This document shows, piece after piece, positions 1 through 47,583 of a stretch of DNA of 64,000 nucleotides. The notes beneath the pieces were generated by a model. It did not search any database. It was given only the letters and a program-made list of their open reading frames with translations, and had not been told where the DNA came from. The translations under genes were made by a program, and so were the position numbers. Source of the DNA: Atherinomorus stipes (lineage: Eukaryota; Chordata; Actinopteri; Atheriniformes; Atherinidae). The stretch spans positions 53,784 through 117,783 of the forward strand of contig JALJCO010003510.1 in assembly GCA_023101725.1 (NCBI GenBank), in the 5' to 3' direction. Positions within the stretch are counted from its first letter, which is position 1; each line of letters starts with the position of its first letter.

Positions 1-3257
<3,257 letters not shown>

Positions 3258-3440
3258 TAACCGATACAGCTTTTTTGGGGCTGATACCGATATTTTCTTA
3301 TCAGCGGGGGGGGGGGGGGGGGGGGGGGGGGGTTCAGCCAATAGCCGATACAACCTGCAGATATTTGAGGCCGATATTATGGGCCAATATTGCATTACCA
3401 GTATCGGTCCCGTATGGTATACAAGCACTCCCAGGATTTT
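3258..3440 (+). repeat. Dispersed GATACCG/GATATCGG-type repeat, one terminal segment
   Basis: Contains iterated short motifs such as ACCGATACAGC, GGGCTGATACCGATATTTTC and AGTATCGGTCCCGTATGG, interrupted by a 27-base G run. The reverse complement of 16970-17098 is clearly related. The matching opposite terminus lies at 6290-6425, so 3258-6425 may be one long copy in reverse orientation relative to the short copy at 16700-17100. The sequence style resembles non-autonomous hAT elements of fish, but no target duplication was identified. Confidence 0.55.
3306..3332 (+). repeat. Poly-G tract of 27 bases
   Basis: Twenty-seven consecutive G residues lie inside the GATACCG repeat. Such a run can fold into G-quadruplexes and is hard to sequence, so the exact length is doubtful. 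Confidence 0.9.
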
Positions 3441-3566
3441 CATATCATTTTTCATATCAAAGTATTTTGACTTTGTGAGTAGCAGATGATTAAAATTAAA
3501 AGTCCAAGATATACCTGACTTCACCTGCAGTTTAAATCTGTAGTGATGATAATATGTCTGTTCTAA

Positions 3567-4140
<574 letters not shown>

Positions 4141-4229
4141 TAGGGCCGCCTTAACCTACTGGTAGGCCCCTGGGCTGAGAAATTTTGTGGGCCCTGTTCC
4201 GTCCTCCAAATTTACTCGATTGTTCTCTC

Positions 4230-4260
<31 letters not shown>

Positions 4261-5517
4261 TCTCATTCTAGAAAATACTATCTAAGGCTGTTCTGAGTGT
4301 TTTGTTTTTAATTTGACATGATATTTGTTTTGATAATGTGAGCAGAATGAATAATAATAGTAATAATGATTTTAATACTAATATAAAATCTGAAATAAAT
4401 AATAACAGCAACAAATCAAACTAGACTTTAAGAAAGGATCGAACTGGCTGATTAGTTCATGCTGCTCAACTTATTGCCATTATTGGAGTCTCCAAACCTG
4501 TGGTTCACTCCTGAAAGCTATCAAGTCCACATTCAGCCAAATATTTCACACCTGCAACAACTCTCTATACAGTAGAACCTGTGTCCAGTATTCACATTAA
4601 TCATTGAACTGTTTCTCTAGTTTGGATTCTACTGTCCCACAGTCAGGTGCTGGATTAATAAAAGCAATCCTGTTTTTTGGGGGCAGTCAGAATTAATTTT
4701 CTGCACCGCAGCAGGGTCGCAGGGGGCTGCTGGAGCCATCTATTATCAGGTGAGAGGCAGGTACACCTGGACAGGTCTCCAGTCTGTCGCCATGGACGTC
4801 ACTGTCTTCTGCTAAATGACAGACATGGTCACCCTCCCTCATGTTTGATGGAGAGTAACGCAGCCGTTCTCTGTTTACACACTCGCCGTCACTTTGCGGC
4901 TGACACGTGCACTCTGACGCAGATATATCAGCACTTTTTTTGACAAGGTATTGGTCCCATTTTTACCCTGTAAGCGCGGACTTTGGGTCGGTCAAAGCTT
5001 TCCCCAGAGGTCCAGGTCCCCCCTCCTCTCTCTCTCTGATGTGCGTGTGCCCGTCGCTACTCCTCCCCCCCACCTCTGTATCCCTCTCCTTTGTCCGTTA
5101 CCTCTGGCATCAGCGTGGGCGTCGCTGCCTCCTCAGTGGGTTAGATGAGCGGTTTCCTCACTGTCATTTGTGTGAGGCTGAAAGAATCCAAAGAGCTTCG
5201 GGATGCTTTTTAGTCATTTTCCTGTGAAAGCACCTCTAAAACCGTCATTTTTGGCCGACATAGCCTACACCTGTCTCTAAAGTTAAGTGATGGAGCATCA
5301 TCAGATTGTCACATGGCGGCGGGGCAGGGCTTGGTAGGAACGGGTTTATTTGGATCAATCAGCAGTTTCTAATTTGCATATAATGTGATTGACAGGGAAA
5401 CTGACAAGTTGCATAATAATTTGACTTTTTATGCAATTTTTTCCCAAAAATGATAGGCCCCTGAACTCCATTGGCCCCTGGGCTTCAGCCCAGGTAAGCC
5501 CATGCATTAAGGCGGTG
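4141..5517. mobile_element. Non-autonomous hAT-like DNA element, 1377 bp
   Basis: The left end reads TAGGGCCGCCTTAA and the right end, read on the minus strand, reads CACCGCCTTAA. Both are followed by related TGGGCT and CCCCTGGGCT blocks. The flanking octamers are GTCATCCT (4133-4140) and GTCACCCT (5518-5525). They match at 7 of 8 positions, as expected for a hAT target-site duplication that has aged slightly. The interior is GC-richer than its surroundings and holds an antisense fragment of the SINE-like repeat seen at 26424. No transposase reading frame is visible. Confidence 0.68.
4705..4797 (-). repeat. Antisense fragment of the SINE-like repeat found at 26424-26812
   Basis: CAGGGTCGCAGGGGGCTGCT through CCAGTCTGTCGCC is the reverse complement of the 3' part of the repeat at 26700-26790 (CTGGCGACCTGTCCAGGGTG, then GGCTCCAGCAACCCCCGTGA). 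It lies inside the hAT-like element 4141-5517, so it was either carried by that element or inserted into it. Confidence 0.7.
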
Positions 5518-6289
5518 GTCACCCTGACACTGGGCTCTGACCCCGGTGGGTCTGAAAGCACATGGTCTAGTTCTGTAGAACATTTATTCCACTGGGGAGG
5601 ACGCAGAGATTATATACGCTATAATCAGCTCCTCCGTACAAGCAGACACGCGGCGCTTCTGTTGTTTTTCTGCTTTTATCGGTTGAAAAGTTTCACTGCC
5701 CACTGGAGACCTGTCATGCGCTCCATTTCTGCTCATGTTTGCTTTTTTCCTGCACGGAGAAAGTTTATAATCCACAGCTGCATGAAGGGGATCTCTCTCT
5801 CTGCCCGTTTTTGGAAAAAAAAAAAAAAAGAAGAAAGTTTTGTGTTTTCTGTGGGTGAGTTGTCTGCAACCAGAGCGCTGGATCAGGTGGTTTCTCCTAT
5901 ACAGTAATTCTCTTCATAAGGAGAACCGATGGTCAGCTTCAGGTCTGCTGAAGAAGCAGCAGCAGAAGTAAATTTCCTCCCGCTTCTTTTCTGTAGCCTA
6001 TTTATGCGAATCTGACGGAAATCCGCCTAAATACAGATTACTCATTTTCAGTCTGCATTGTGCTCGTCTTCACCGCAGCATGAAGTCAACACTTATGATC
6101 CATATGCTGATGGATAAAAGAAGACGGTTTGGAACACATTTGAGCTTTAACCCCTCCTAAAATAATTTTTAGATGATTGTGTAAAGTCAGGTGCCGCTTT
6201 TCACTGCTGTTGATCAGCTGGTTGCGGCTGCGGCTGAAAATGATTAAGGACACGATGAAAACTCATTTTACGAGGGGGGGGCGCAGATG
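5518..6289. other. Unassigned intronic sequence right of the hAT-like element
   Basis: Begins with the right target duplication GTCACCCT. It is fairly rich in short open frames but shows no recognised protein. It may be interior sequence of the long GATACCG-type repeat copy (3258-6425). Confidence 0.4.
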
Positions 6290-6425
6290 CAGATAGGGGC
6301 GTATCGGCCAACTCACCCAACGTATCGGCCGGTGCCAATACTAGCAAAAACGCAAATATCAGCCTAAAATGTCGGCCGGACGATGTATTGGTCGATATTT
6401 TAGGCCGATATTTGCGTTTTTTAGT
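6290..6425 (-). repeat. GATACCG/GATATCGG-type repeat, opposite terminal segment
   Basis: CGTATCGGCCAACTCACCCA and the following AAACGCAAATATCAGCC and TTAGGCCGATATTTGCG blocks match, in reverse complement, the left end of the copy at 16713-16790 (GGCTGATATTTGCGTTTGTT, GGCCAATACGTTGGGTGTG). The last part is itself a small inverted duplication around TCGGCCGG. Confidence 0.6.
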
Positions 6426-6447
6426 ATATACAGTATACAGTATATAC

Positions 6448-6886
6448 ACAGTCGTCCTCAAAATTGTTTATACACTCTAATTAAAAATGGAATAATGAAT
6501 AAAAGTTCTATGAAAAGCATGGCATTGATTTTGAATTGCAGTTTGAAAGAAATATTAAAAACAAACACACAAAAAATAAAAAGAAGTAAACATGATGGGG
6601 CTCCAAAGCTAAAATTTTGTTGAGACACTTTGAGGCAATGACTGCAATCAGATGTTTTCTCTAATTTTCTAAAAGACTTCTATACCTGCTGACAGGTATT
6701 TTGGTTCACTGTTCAGGAAAGGTGATGTGTCTGGGCCAATTTTGTTTATTGTTTTTTTTGTTTTTTGTTTGTTTGTTTTTACTTATTATTTTCAATCACA
6801 ATTGAAAAGCAATATCTTATTTGACTAAATCATAAATTTGTAACTTTTTATTCATTATTACAGTTTTCTTTAGTTTCTTGTTATTT

Positions 6887-6888
<2 letters not shown>
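6448..6888 (-). mobile_element. Tc1-derived non-autonomous element, right end lost
   Basis: Starts with CAGTCGTCCTCAAAATTGTT, the same terminus as the element at 21643. The interior shares blocks with that copy in inverted order, for example TTTGAATTGCAGTTTGAAAG and AATTTTGTTGAGACACTTTG. On the minus strand 6600-6720 still resembles the C-terminal codons of a Tc1 transposase. The right end runs into a TA microsatellite (6889-6945) instead of a terminal repeat. Confidence 0.7.

Positions 6889-6945
<57 letters not shown>
6889..6945. repeat. (TA)n microsatellite
   Basis: A perfect AT/TA tract of about 57 bp, directly at the broken right end of the Tc1-derived element 6448-6888. Confidence 0.95.
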
Positions 6946-6951
<6 letters not shown>

Positions 6952-7543
6952 CATATAATATATATACATATAAATAAAACAAGTTCTTTGGGTCTTTAGA
7001 AAACCGTCTATAAAGTTTTTTTTTTTTTTTTTCTTTTAGAACAGAACTGAAATTCAGAGGAACTAAAGTTCAGTTAAAAAGTGAAAAAAATGGGGAAACA
7101 TTGTAATTACTGCTTTTGTGATTCTTTTAACTGATTTTAATAGATGACTTTGCTCTGTCCCTTTTTACATATCTGCTTCTTTTCAGGTTGACTTGTGTTT
7201 TCATGTAAGACGCATTTTATTGCCCTTGTGTGCATAAAATGAGAAGTTATCTTTTACATCTATTAGGTTTGATTTCAGTTTCCCTCTTCAGCGTTTCTCA
7301 GTTAATCTCTTAATAATCTGTGTCTCTCACATGCCATTACATTCCTTTCTCTTTGTAGGATGCCAAATTGATCTTTCAGTGGTTTTAAATCTAAATTGTG
7401 TTTCAATACTAAACATCCCAGAGCAAGTATCACTCTTAAGTGCTCCCCTTCCTTCTCATTTCACTGGTCTCATCTCCATTACTAACACTATTTCTGTCTT
7501 TTTTTGCTTCTTGTTTCCTTCTTTCTCTTATATATAACTATAG
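6946..7543 (+). other. Intron 3' end before the first exon in the window
   Basis: AT-rich intron sequence with T runs. A pyrimidine-rich stretch (CTTCTTGTTTCCTTCTTTCT) precedes the acceptor TAG at 7541-7543. Confidence 0.7.
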
Positions 7544-39642
<32,099 letters not shown>

Positions 39643-42207
39643 CCCCCGATCTCAGCTCTAACCTCGCAGTCCACTGGCACCTCTGGAAGTTCCTCCAGAC
39701 TTTAAACCATTCCTGAAAACCTTGCCTGCCCAAAATTTTACCCAGTTTTCACTTCACAGTCCCCCCCCCCACCCCCACCCCGGAGCATCATTTATCACCA
39801 AGCAGGGCTGGTCCTGTTATAAACAAAACAACAAAAAAAAAGCCCATCTCTGTTCCATACCCCTGAGCCCATAAAGCTCTTTTTTCTCCTTTCGAATTGG
39901 AGCGATTTTAAGCGTAATGGCAAGGTTCAAATAAAAAACAAAACAACATACAATCAAAAAAAGCGCAACAAAGCCACAAAACCTATACAGCCATCCTGCT
40001 TTTGTGGTTGTATGTATATGGTGCCAGCCATGGTGGTGTGTATGGCTATACGCTTGTACTGGTTAGCATGTACTGTATAAGCGAGCGGCTGACAGCGCGT
40101 ATGTATGAACCGTCTCTGCAGTGGCACCAGGAGGAGGACCGTTAGGAGGGAGACTACTGAGGAATATAAACCGCAAAGCAGGACCGACTTTAAACTCTCC
40201 TTAAACTCCTTCTCTTCAACAATAACATTGTTAATACAGTAATAGTTTAAATTAAATTGAAAACTGTTATTATTCTGATTCTGATTATTATTGTTATTAT
40301 TCTTATTGCTCCTGCATGAATGTACATTACCCAAGTTTTATTTAAAAGGGTTTTAATTTTATTGGAGTTCTTTGGTTCTGATGGGCTGGGCCTCACAGCG
40401 GACTGCATATTAAAAGACCGAGTTCCTGGCCTGCAAAGCTCCCTTTTCTGTGTGGCATGAACATGTTCCAGACTGTATAAATTGATTTCATCCATAAACA
40501 GAAATGTGTATTGAGGTGGTAGGGCTCAACTTGCACAGTAGTTTTGCACCTGTTGAAAAAGAGGAAAGCAAAATAATAATAATAATGATGATGATAGCAT
40601 TTATGGGATATATTCTATACATATAAATTCATGAAAATATATTTAGAGAGAGTTTATCTTTGTTTGTTGGCATGTTGCCTTGTTCCTGCTTCAATGGCTC
40701 GAATTACTTTGACTTATTTATGTCTTAAAAAGAATGTAATTGTTTACAACCTCGTAGAGATAAACTTCCTGGTTTCTAAAAAGGAGGCAGGTGAAGTTGG
40801 AGCTCAGAGTTGTGTTGGTGTGTTATTACTGAAAAACCATGTGCTGGAATTTGCCTGCTATATTGTCAAATAATGTAGATATTTTTAGAGGATTAACAAC
40901 AAAAAGAAACCAAAATATATTGGGATGAATAGTACATGTGGAATCTTAGTATTACTCTATATGATTGTTGGGATCAAGTAGGAGCAGCTTGCCTTTGGTT
41001 TTTCTTAACGGAGGCCTCCTTTTTGTGACAGAGGAGGACATTTGATTCTTTTTTTCTCTTCTTTTTGTTGTGTTTTGTTTTGTTTTTTAAATTATATTCT
41101 GTTTTAGCTGTGCTTGCACTCTGACCTGGGGTCAGAGCTTGAGTCAAAGGCTGATTACAGGACATTTTTGTTCAACTCCTCCAAATGAACCTGCTTGTTC
41201 AAAGACTTGTTTTGAAGAAAGGCTGCAATCGAGTCGTTATAGAAATGTGCAAAGTTCTGGTTGGCTTATCCGCATGCAAGAAAATCAGACATATTTTCTT
41301 TAACACTTGGAATATATTATGATGTTTATTTTTGGTTTTATTTAAATCCATTTTTTTTTTCCTCGAACAAGAGAGAGTGAGAGAGAGAGAGACAGCCCCA
41401 CACAGCTGGTGGCATTTTTAACATCCAAAAAAAGAAGAAAAAAAAAAAACTGACCAAAAAAATCAAAACAAATTACAATGAAAATGGAATGTTGCTTTGA
41501 CTCTTTTTCTATATATATCTATATATATAAAAAAAGGATTTTCTGCACTATCTGGTTATGAATGAAAACTTCTGTGGTGTAACTCTAGATGTGCTTTTGT
41601 GTGTTTTAACCAAGCTTGTCTTCCTGCCGTCACAGAATATACAGTACTCTAGCATCTCAACTGTACTCACTAGTTGTAAACTATTTATTGTGCTTTGACC
41701 AATCAGACATTACCGGAGAGAAGTTACATACAGAAGGCACATTTACCTGTCTTGCACTCAGAGGGCAAGGCCACCTAACTAGCCTCTACTATTCTTATTT
41801 CAAATACTAATCAAAGTAAGCATGATGTGATAGACTCATTATGCAACTTGGAAAAAAAAAATCCAGATTTTTGTACTTGAAAAAATCCTATACAGCAGAG
41901 AATATAAACAATCATTTATCCAAGCAGTTCTATCTATTTTTTTTTTTTTTTTTAATCTTCCTCCTGTGTCATCGCCCAGCCGATCCGTCCATCTGGACAG
42001 GATGCACAAGCTTTATCAATCAGCTCAGGCGTGTCAGAAAAGTAACGTGAACCACCGAAATCAAATCTGTCTCATTTTAGTTTGGAGAAAACAGTTTGTA
42101 TTCCGATACTTTCCTTCGACACTGTTGATCTCTTTTGTTTTTGTTTTTTGTTTTGCTTTTTCTTTCCAATGTTTTAACTTGACTCTTTGTTTTATTTGTT
42201 TGTAAAA

Positions 42208-42213
42208 ATTAAA
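42208..42213 (+). terminator. atp2b2: Candidate poly(A) signal ATTAAA
   Basis: ATTAAA followed by an A run, about 2.57 kb after the stop codon. Confidence 0.35.
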
Positions 42214-42574
42214 GAAAAAAAAAATAGCAGAATTTCAAGATATATAAAAAGAAGACTTAAGCCAACATTCTCAAACCACTTTTACACCCGGGAGGACATT
42301 CAGCTTTAAGAGGATGCAATGAAACCCAGTTTAAGAATAAGTTTTGTAAATACAGTGATGGGTCTAACTGAGGACAGAAACTCCAATGCGGACTGGTGTG
42401 AAAACAGGAATTCTTCTTGACTACATCTCCCATCATGCACCAGGACGAGTCATACTGCCGATGCAGCTGTTTGGCTGTGTGTAATCAATCACTGCTTCTG
42501 TCAGAAACTTCAAAACATTGTGATTACATCCAAATCATAACACGTGTTGTAACAACCAATCACTATGTTGATGA

Positions 42575-42634
42575 CACCCATGATGACAACGACAATGATA
42601 ATGATGATGAAGATGATGATCATGATGATGATAC
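42575..42634. repeat. Imperfect GAT/GAC trinucleotide repeat
   Basis: Interrupted GAT units (GATGATGAAGATGATGATCA and similar). Low complexity within the presumed 3' UTR. Confidence 0.8.
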
Positions 42635-42814
42635 TTCTTGCAATATACTCTCACCTGCCTCGATGTACTGTATTTAGCAGCATGCAGTTTGTGGAACAAA
42701 GAAAAAGAGAAATGCCAACAGATAGCTTTTTGGCATACTTAGCCATTCATGGGTAAGTGAATTAAGTGTTCATCTCATTTTTATGATATTTTTTTTATCT
42801 ATACAATAATTGTA

Positions 42815-42820
42815 AATAAA
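42815..42820 (+). terminator. atp2b2: Candidate distal poly(A) signal AATAAA
   Basis: Canonical hexamer followed within about 10-20 bases by T/G-rich sequence, the most convincing of the candidates. Confidence 0.5.
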
Positions 42821-42840
42821 GAACTCAATGTCTTTGTTCA

Positions 42841-43658
42841 TTTAATACTATGCAAAAAGTCATGCTTTTCTGATTGTTACCCACCCTTAATCCTAGAGTG
42901 TGTTGCTGGAATGTTTGTGGTCTCAAAAGTCAGTAAAAACTATGTGATGTAAATTATTTTCTAGCCTGAAGAAAAAGTAATATAATGCTGAAAATGATTA
43001 TGATACCATGAGGAAGATGATATAATGGTGGTGACGATGATGAATGATGATGATGGACTGTGACTCTTGCTGCTTAACTGTCCCATTTACCACACTCCTG
43101 ACAGGAGCACAAGTGAAAAACATAAAAAAAAATAATAATAATAAAAAGAAAAACAAAAATACACTAAATAAATCTCCCAGAGCAGCATGACCCAGCATGG
43201 TGTGTCCTGGCCCCGTGTGACATGTCCTGTTGTGATTCACTTTTTAAATGTCCGCTATCAGTTTGATTGTTTTGCTCTTCTTCTTTTCTTATCGATTTAC
43301 TTCCAAGGAATCAACCAGTGCTTGAGTTTTGGATTTTAATTTTACAAACAAAAAGCTCTTGATGTCATTCACCACTGGCAGGAGGGTCCAGAGCAGCATC
43401 CTTGGTTCTTGTCCACCATCAAGACTGTGATTCACCATGAGCAGGTTCAAGCTTTCCTGAAGTCTTCAATCAAATATTTTGTTTCTACTCACATTATGAC
43501 TATGGATTTTTATTTTTTTAGTTCTACAATTATGTTTCATTACAGTCTCTTACCAGCATACAGTGAGTGTGCCTTTTCAAAAGGATTTTGTTGAGACTGA
43601 TGAGCAAATGAGCAGCATCATTCCTGGCAGACTAAACGTTTCTAACAGAGTAGTGTTT
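42841..43658. other. Intergenic sequence downstream of atp2b2
   Basis: AT-rich, with a GATGAT-rich patch near 43010-43060. No gene or repeat was recognised. Confidence 0.55.
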
Positions 43659-43666
43659 GTTTAGTA

Positions 43667-44048
43667 CAGTGGTTCCCAAACTATTTTCCCTCTAGACCCC
43701 CTTTATGTAACTACCAAAAAGCTGGGGGCCCCCTTCACTGCCCTTTGCTGAAACTATGCTTGATTTTATGCTGTCATTTGCAAGCTTATGTCACAAATGA
43801 TGTACTCTGCCTGATTTCTTTACGTCCTAAAAAAAAAAACAACAACAAACAAACAACAAAAAAAACATGATGCAACCAAGTCAAAATGATGGGAAAAAAA
43901 AAAAAAAAACTATAGCTGACACATCTCAACTCATTTCTGTGTGGGCATGGCCTTAATTTTAATCATACTGGCTCTAAATAGTCAAAGCATTAGGGACACC
44001 CCTGTGCTCTTTGGGGATTCTTTGGGGGGGTCCTGGTTGGAACCACTG
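43667..44048. mobile_element. hAT MITE, 382 bp, with 8-bp target duplication
   Basis: The left end CAGTGGTTCCCAAACTATTT and the inverse right end (minus strand CAGTGGTTCCAACCAGGACC) are flanked by GTTTAGTA (43659-43666) and GTTTAGCA (44049-44056). These match at 7 of 8 positions. The interior has A runs and no coding sequence. CAGTGGTTCCCAAAC is a typical hAT terminus. Confidence 0.85.
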
Positions 44049-44124
44049 GTTTAGCACACCTTTATAATAGAACAAAACATGCCTGAAAGAACCAAACAGA
44101 CCTGCTGTTTAAAACTACACTTAA

Positions 44125-44655
44125 AGATATAGTCCGAAGTTCCCCCTGTGAAAATAAAAGTTAGACTTGTGTGAGTGAAATCCATCTCAAACCGCGCCTT
44201 TGGGCCTTTACTCGCGTGCAGTGGTGCGTTTGAATGCAGCTCTCTCACCCCTTGCCTGTAATTCGCTCTTTAGCTTTGTTTTGTTGTGTTCGGGACGTTT
44301 CTGGGTGGAGATTTTTGTCTATATCTCCAGCCAATGACAGAGCTAAGGACATGACGCCGTGTGGGAATAATCTAATGATTCGAGCAGACGCCAGTCACTA
44401 ACTCTCAAAGGAAAAAAAAAAGAAAGAAAAAAAAAACGGCCAATGGACTGAAGAAAAGGTAAGAGCTTTAGATAATGCAAGTTGGAAAACAAGGGCTAAT
44501 ATTAGTTTGGCTTTTACCCGCTTCTGAGCGCTGAAGGAGGCTTGAAGCTGAATAGTTTGAAGAACGAGGCGGCCATTAGCCCGAGAGGGAGAGGCGCTAA
44601 GTTTGAATGCTGTTGTTTGCAAACAGAAACGGTGGGGGGACTTTGGACTCTACCT
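44125..44655. mobile_element. Non-autonomous DNA element at a TTAA target (family 2)
   Basis: Left end AGATATAGTCCGAAGTTCCC; right end on the minus strand AGGTAGAGTCCAAAGTCCCC. TTAA lies on both sides (44121-44124 and 44656-44659). The length is 531 bp with no open frame of note. The ends differ from family 1 at 22717 but share the TTAAAG start. Confidence 0.68.
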
Positions 44656-44744
44656 TTAACAAAAGTATAAACGCCCCATGTCAAATACAAGAATTTTATT
44701 AACATTTGGGTTACGCAATATATAGAGAAATTCTAAATTTGTTT

Positions 44745-45472
44745 TCAGTAATCACTAATCTTCATATTGGCATTGATAACATTGTGGTATGGCCATTTGT
44801 AACGGATTGACAGTCCTTTGAACATGATGGGGGTCAGGTTCAAGAATTTGATTTTCAATATCTTGTGTGTCTGCCAGCTGCGTCTCTGGTTGCGAACAGT
44901 CTGAGGTGTGATGTGTGTGTTGTGCAGACAAATGGTCTCATCAGCTCTGTGTGTCGCTGTTCTTAGCTGATCCCACAGATGGACGAAGTCAGATGTGGCA
45001 GACAAGGATGAGGTCAATTTGCAGTAGTCCCATTCTGTCAGAGACAAACTCTGAAATGGCCTAAGGGCCTATAATGGACATTGAGCCACACAGCTACTGT
45101 TCTGGTGGACATCCATCATGCCAATGGCACGTTCTGCACAACTGCTGACGTCTGAGGCATTATGGGTTTTGACAAAATTTGACATTTTGGGGTGGCATTT
45201 TGTTGTCCCCAGTCAAAGGATTGTCCCACTGTCGCTTATTTTGTCTGATCACCCACTGGACAGGCCCCACCCATGCACTAATGCACTGAGTAAAAAAACA
45301 ACTCACTGCGTAAATGCTCACTGAAAGTGAGTTAGATTAAAAATTGTACACAAATCAAGAGAAATATCACTTTTTTACAATAAAATGTCAGCAAATGCTT
45401 ATTTACAGTTGTTAACTCCACATAGCAACAATATTTTATATGGGGCATTTATATTTTTGTTGAGTGTATTTT
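44745..45472 (-). mobile_element. Decayed Tc1/mariner-like element remnant
   Basis: The right end, read on the minus strand, starts TACACTCAACAAAAATATAA, a terminus typical of a fish Tc1/mariner group. The minus-strand interior keeps blocks resembling the first part of its transposase region, including AACGTGCCATTGGCATGATG, CCACCAGAACAGTAGC and the frame ITPQTVRNQRRSWQTH. The opposite terminus and the catalytic part are missing. Confidence 0.55.
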
Positions 45473-45888
45473 AAAGGAAGTGAAAGTAAAAGAAAACACC
45501 AGGTGAAGATTCCCAAGGAGTCAAACGTGTACAACAGCAATGATATTCTCCTCTGGGTGCCTTTAAAGAGGGGGTTTCATGTCATTATTAGGCACATAAT
45601 TCCCTTTTATGGCACAACCAAATAACTGTGTCACCTTAGTTTTGAAAATACAGTATACATAAAAAAAAAACAACCTAAAGAAATGTGACATTACTCCATG
45701 TCTGTATCTGACACCTTTAAAATTCACTGCTGTCCCAATAAGATTCCTCTTTTTTTTTTACACGCCCACTCCACTCATCACAACACATGGTCTGGTGGGG
45801 TGGAGCTCAGCAAGGAAGGGGGAGGAGCTTCGTGGATTTGAAGGGATTAGGATTGGATTTTTTTTTTTTTTGGGAAAAAAACTCTTAA
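45473..45888. other. Intergenic sequence
   Basis: No gene or clear repeat. Confidence 0.5.
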
Positions 45889-45945
45889 TTTAAAAAAAAA
45901 ACAAAAAAAATAAAAAAAAAAGGAGGGGAAAAAAAAAAAAAAGGG

Positions 45946-45984
<39 letters not shown>

Positions 45985-46160
45985 GGGAGGGGGAAGAAAA
46001 GAGGAGGAGGGAGAAAAGAAGAGAAAAAAAAGAGGAAGAAAAATGAAAAAAAAAAAAAGAGAGGAGAGAAGGAGGAAAAAAGGGGGAAAAAAAAAAAAAA
46101 AAAAAGGGGGGAGAGAAAAAAAAAAAAAAAAAAAGGAGGGAGAGAGAGAAAAAGATAACT
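45889..46160. repeat. Almost pure A/G low-complexity block
   Basis: About 270 bp composed nearly only of A and G on the plus strand, with A runs up to about 34 bases. It produces a spurious phenylalanine-rich frame on the minus strand. The irregular pattern suggests an expanded purine repeat or poor base calls. Confidence 0.85.
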
Positions 46161-47577
46161 GGAGGGAAAGGAAAAGAGAATAGTTCAAAACTTTTTTATA
46201 TCGGAAAGTGATAAAAAGAGGAGAGAGAGAAGCGCTATTGGAGGTGCTCTGTGGTAGCAGCCGTTCTGGGAGCCATGTTGGTTTTCACAGATTCAGATTC
46301 AGGGATGCGTGAATGAGTCAAAGCATGTTTTATGGGGAGGGAATGACATAATAAAAGGAGTGATGACATAGCAGTAATAACTAGTTCATGTTGTTGGCAT
46401 TGCTGCATATGTCAAATCTCCAAAGAAAAAAAACAGCATTTTTTACAGTGGGGTATTGTTTTGAAACGCCAGACCTCACTTCCTCAGTAAAACAGTTGGG
46501 TAATGATATGGAGCTTTACCCGGAGACCAAGTTGACTTCATTTTGATTGGCTACACCCTATTTGGCTATAACCTTATTTAGAGAAACTAGGTCAAGCTGC
46601 CCTAGTAGTCGGAGTTTGCTAAAGGGCTAACTGTTAGCAACATGGGCACTTCAGACAGTGAGCTACGTTTATCAGACAAGACAGAAAATAAATAAACTTA
46701 CAGGTCATGACAAGGTTGTGACATGGCACCTTTAACAAAAAATATTTTTTAAGGAAAATCAACGTCCTTCAAAACAACTCTCTCGGTACTGTGCGCCATC
46801 AACGTGCCACTGTTTTAATTCTACAAGTTGTTAGAACCACTCTTCAAAGAAATATTCCCTCAACTTGGGCTTTTCTGACATATCAGGGGATGTAATTTAA
46901 CATCTTTGTGCAAAATCTGATCTAGAAACTCAGTTGGGTTTCAATTTGGTGACTGTGAAACGAACAGCACACAAGTCATATCACAGTCTGTGATCTCTTA
47001 CTCCCAGTTGAGGAGGAAGAAGAAGAAGACGAAGAGGAGGAGGAGTTAGGATGCTTGGTGGTGGAATAGGGGGAAGAGGCGGAAGAGGGCGAAGAGTACG
47101 AAGACATGCTGTCCCAGATGAAATTCGGGCAACAATTATAAATCATGTGATCAACCATCGCCTCACAATGGCAGAGGCTGGTCATCAAGCGCAGCCTAAT
47201 GTGTTTATATTACAGTAGCTATATTATGCTGTAAACTTTCTTTTTACAGTGACTGTGATGTATGGAAATTATTTTGTGTGTGAATAAAAATGGTTATAAT
47301 TTCCTTGGCAGCATGAGTGCAATGTGTGATGTCAAACGCTGGAAACTACTCTTACCATAAAATCCTATTCTTTTTTTTTTTTTTTTTTTTTTACATAACT
47401 GAAGTCTGTTAGCTAGACAAAAATAAATAAAAAAAATAGCACAATAACCATTGTCAATGAAGGACTGAGCTGAAACTGAGAGGTGGACATGACAGATATT
47501 TCCGTGGTCCTCTGTCATTGTGATAAAATACCTAAATATTTTGGCTTGCAGTGCTTACACAATGCTACGGGGATGAT
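46161..47577. other. Intergenic sequence
   Basis: Contains a GAG/GAA-rich stretch (47010-47050) and a T run (47371-47392). TTAA-ended repeats may be present (ACCTTTAA near 46731), but no convincing pair of ends was found. No gene. Confidence 0.5.
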
Positions 47578-47583
47578 GCATTT

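Larger units (their letters stand above)
39643..42840 (+). other. atp2b2: atp2b2 3' untranslated region (inferred)
   Basis: AT-rich sequence following the stop codon, without coding exons or recognised transposons. Candidate poly(A) signals are AATAAA at 39929, ATTAAA at 42208 and AATAAA at 42815. The last is followed by a T/G-rich stretch (TGTCTTTGTTCA) that fits a cleavage-site downstream element. A long 3' UTR of about 3.2 kb is usual for neuronal PMCA genes; the end point is inferred, not shown. Confidence 0.6.

Noticed and set aside
45558..46735. Possible fourth TTAA element between TTAAAGAGGGGG and CACCTTTAA
   Set aside because: The two ends align poorly, so the pairing is not convincing.
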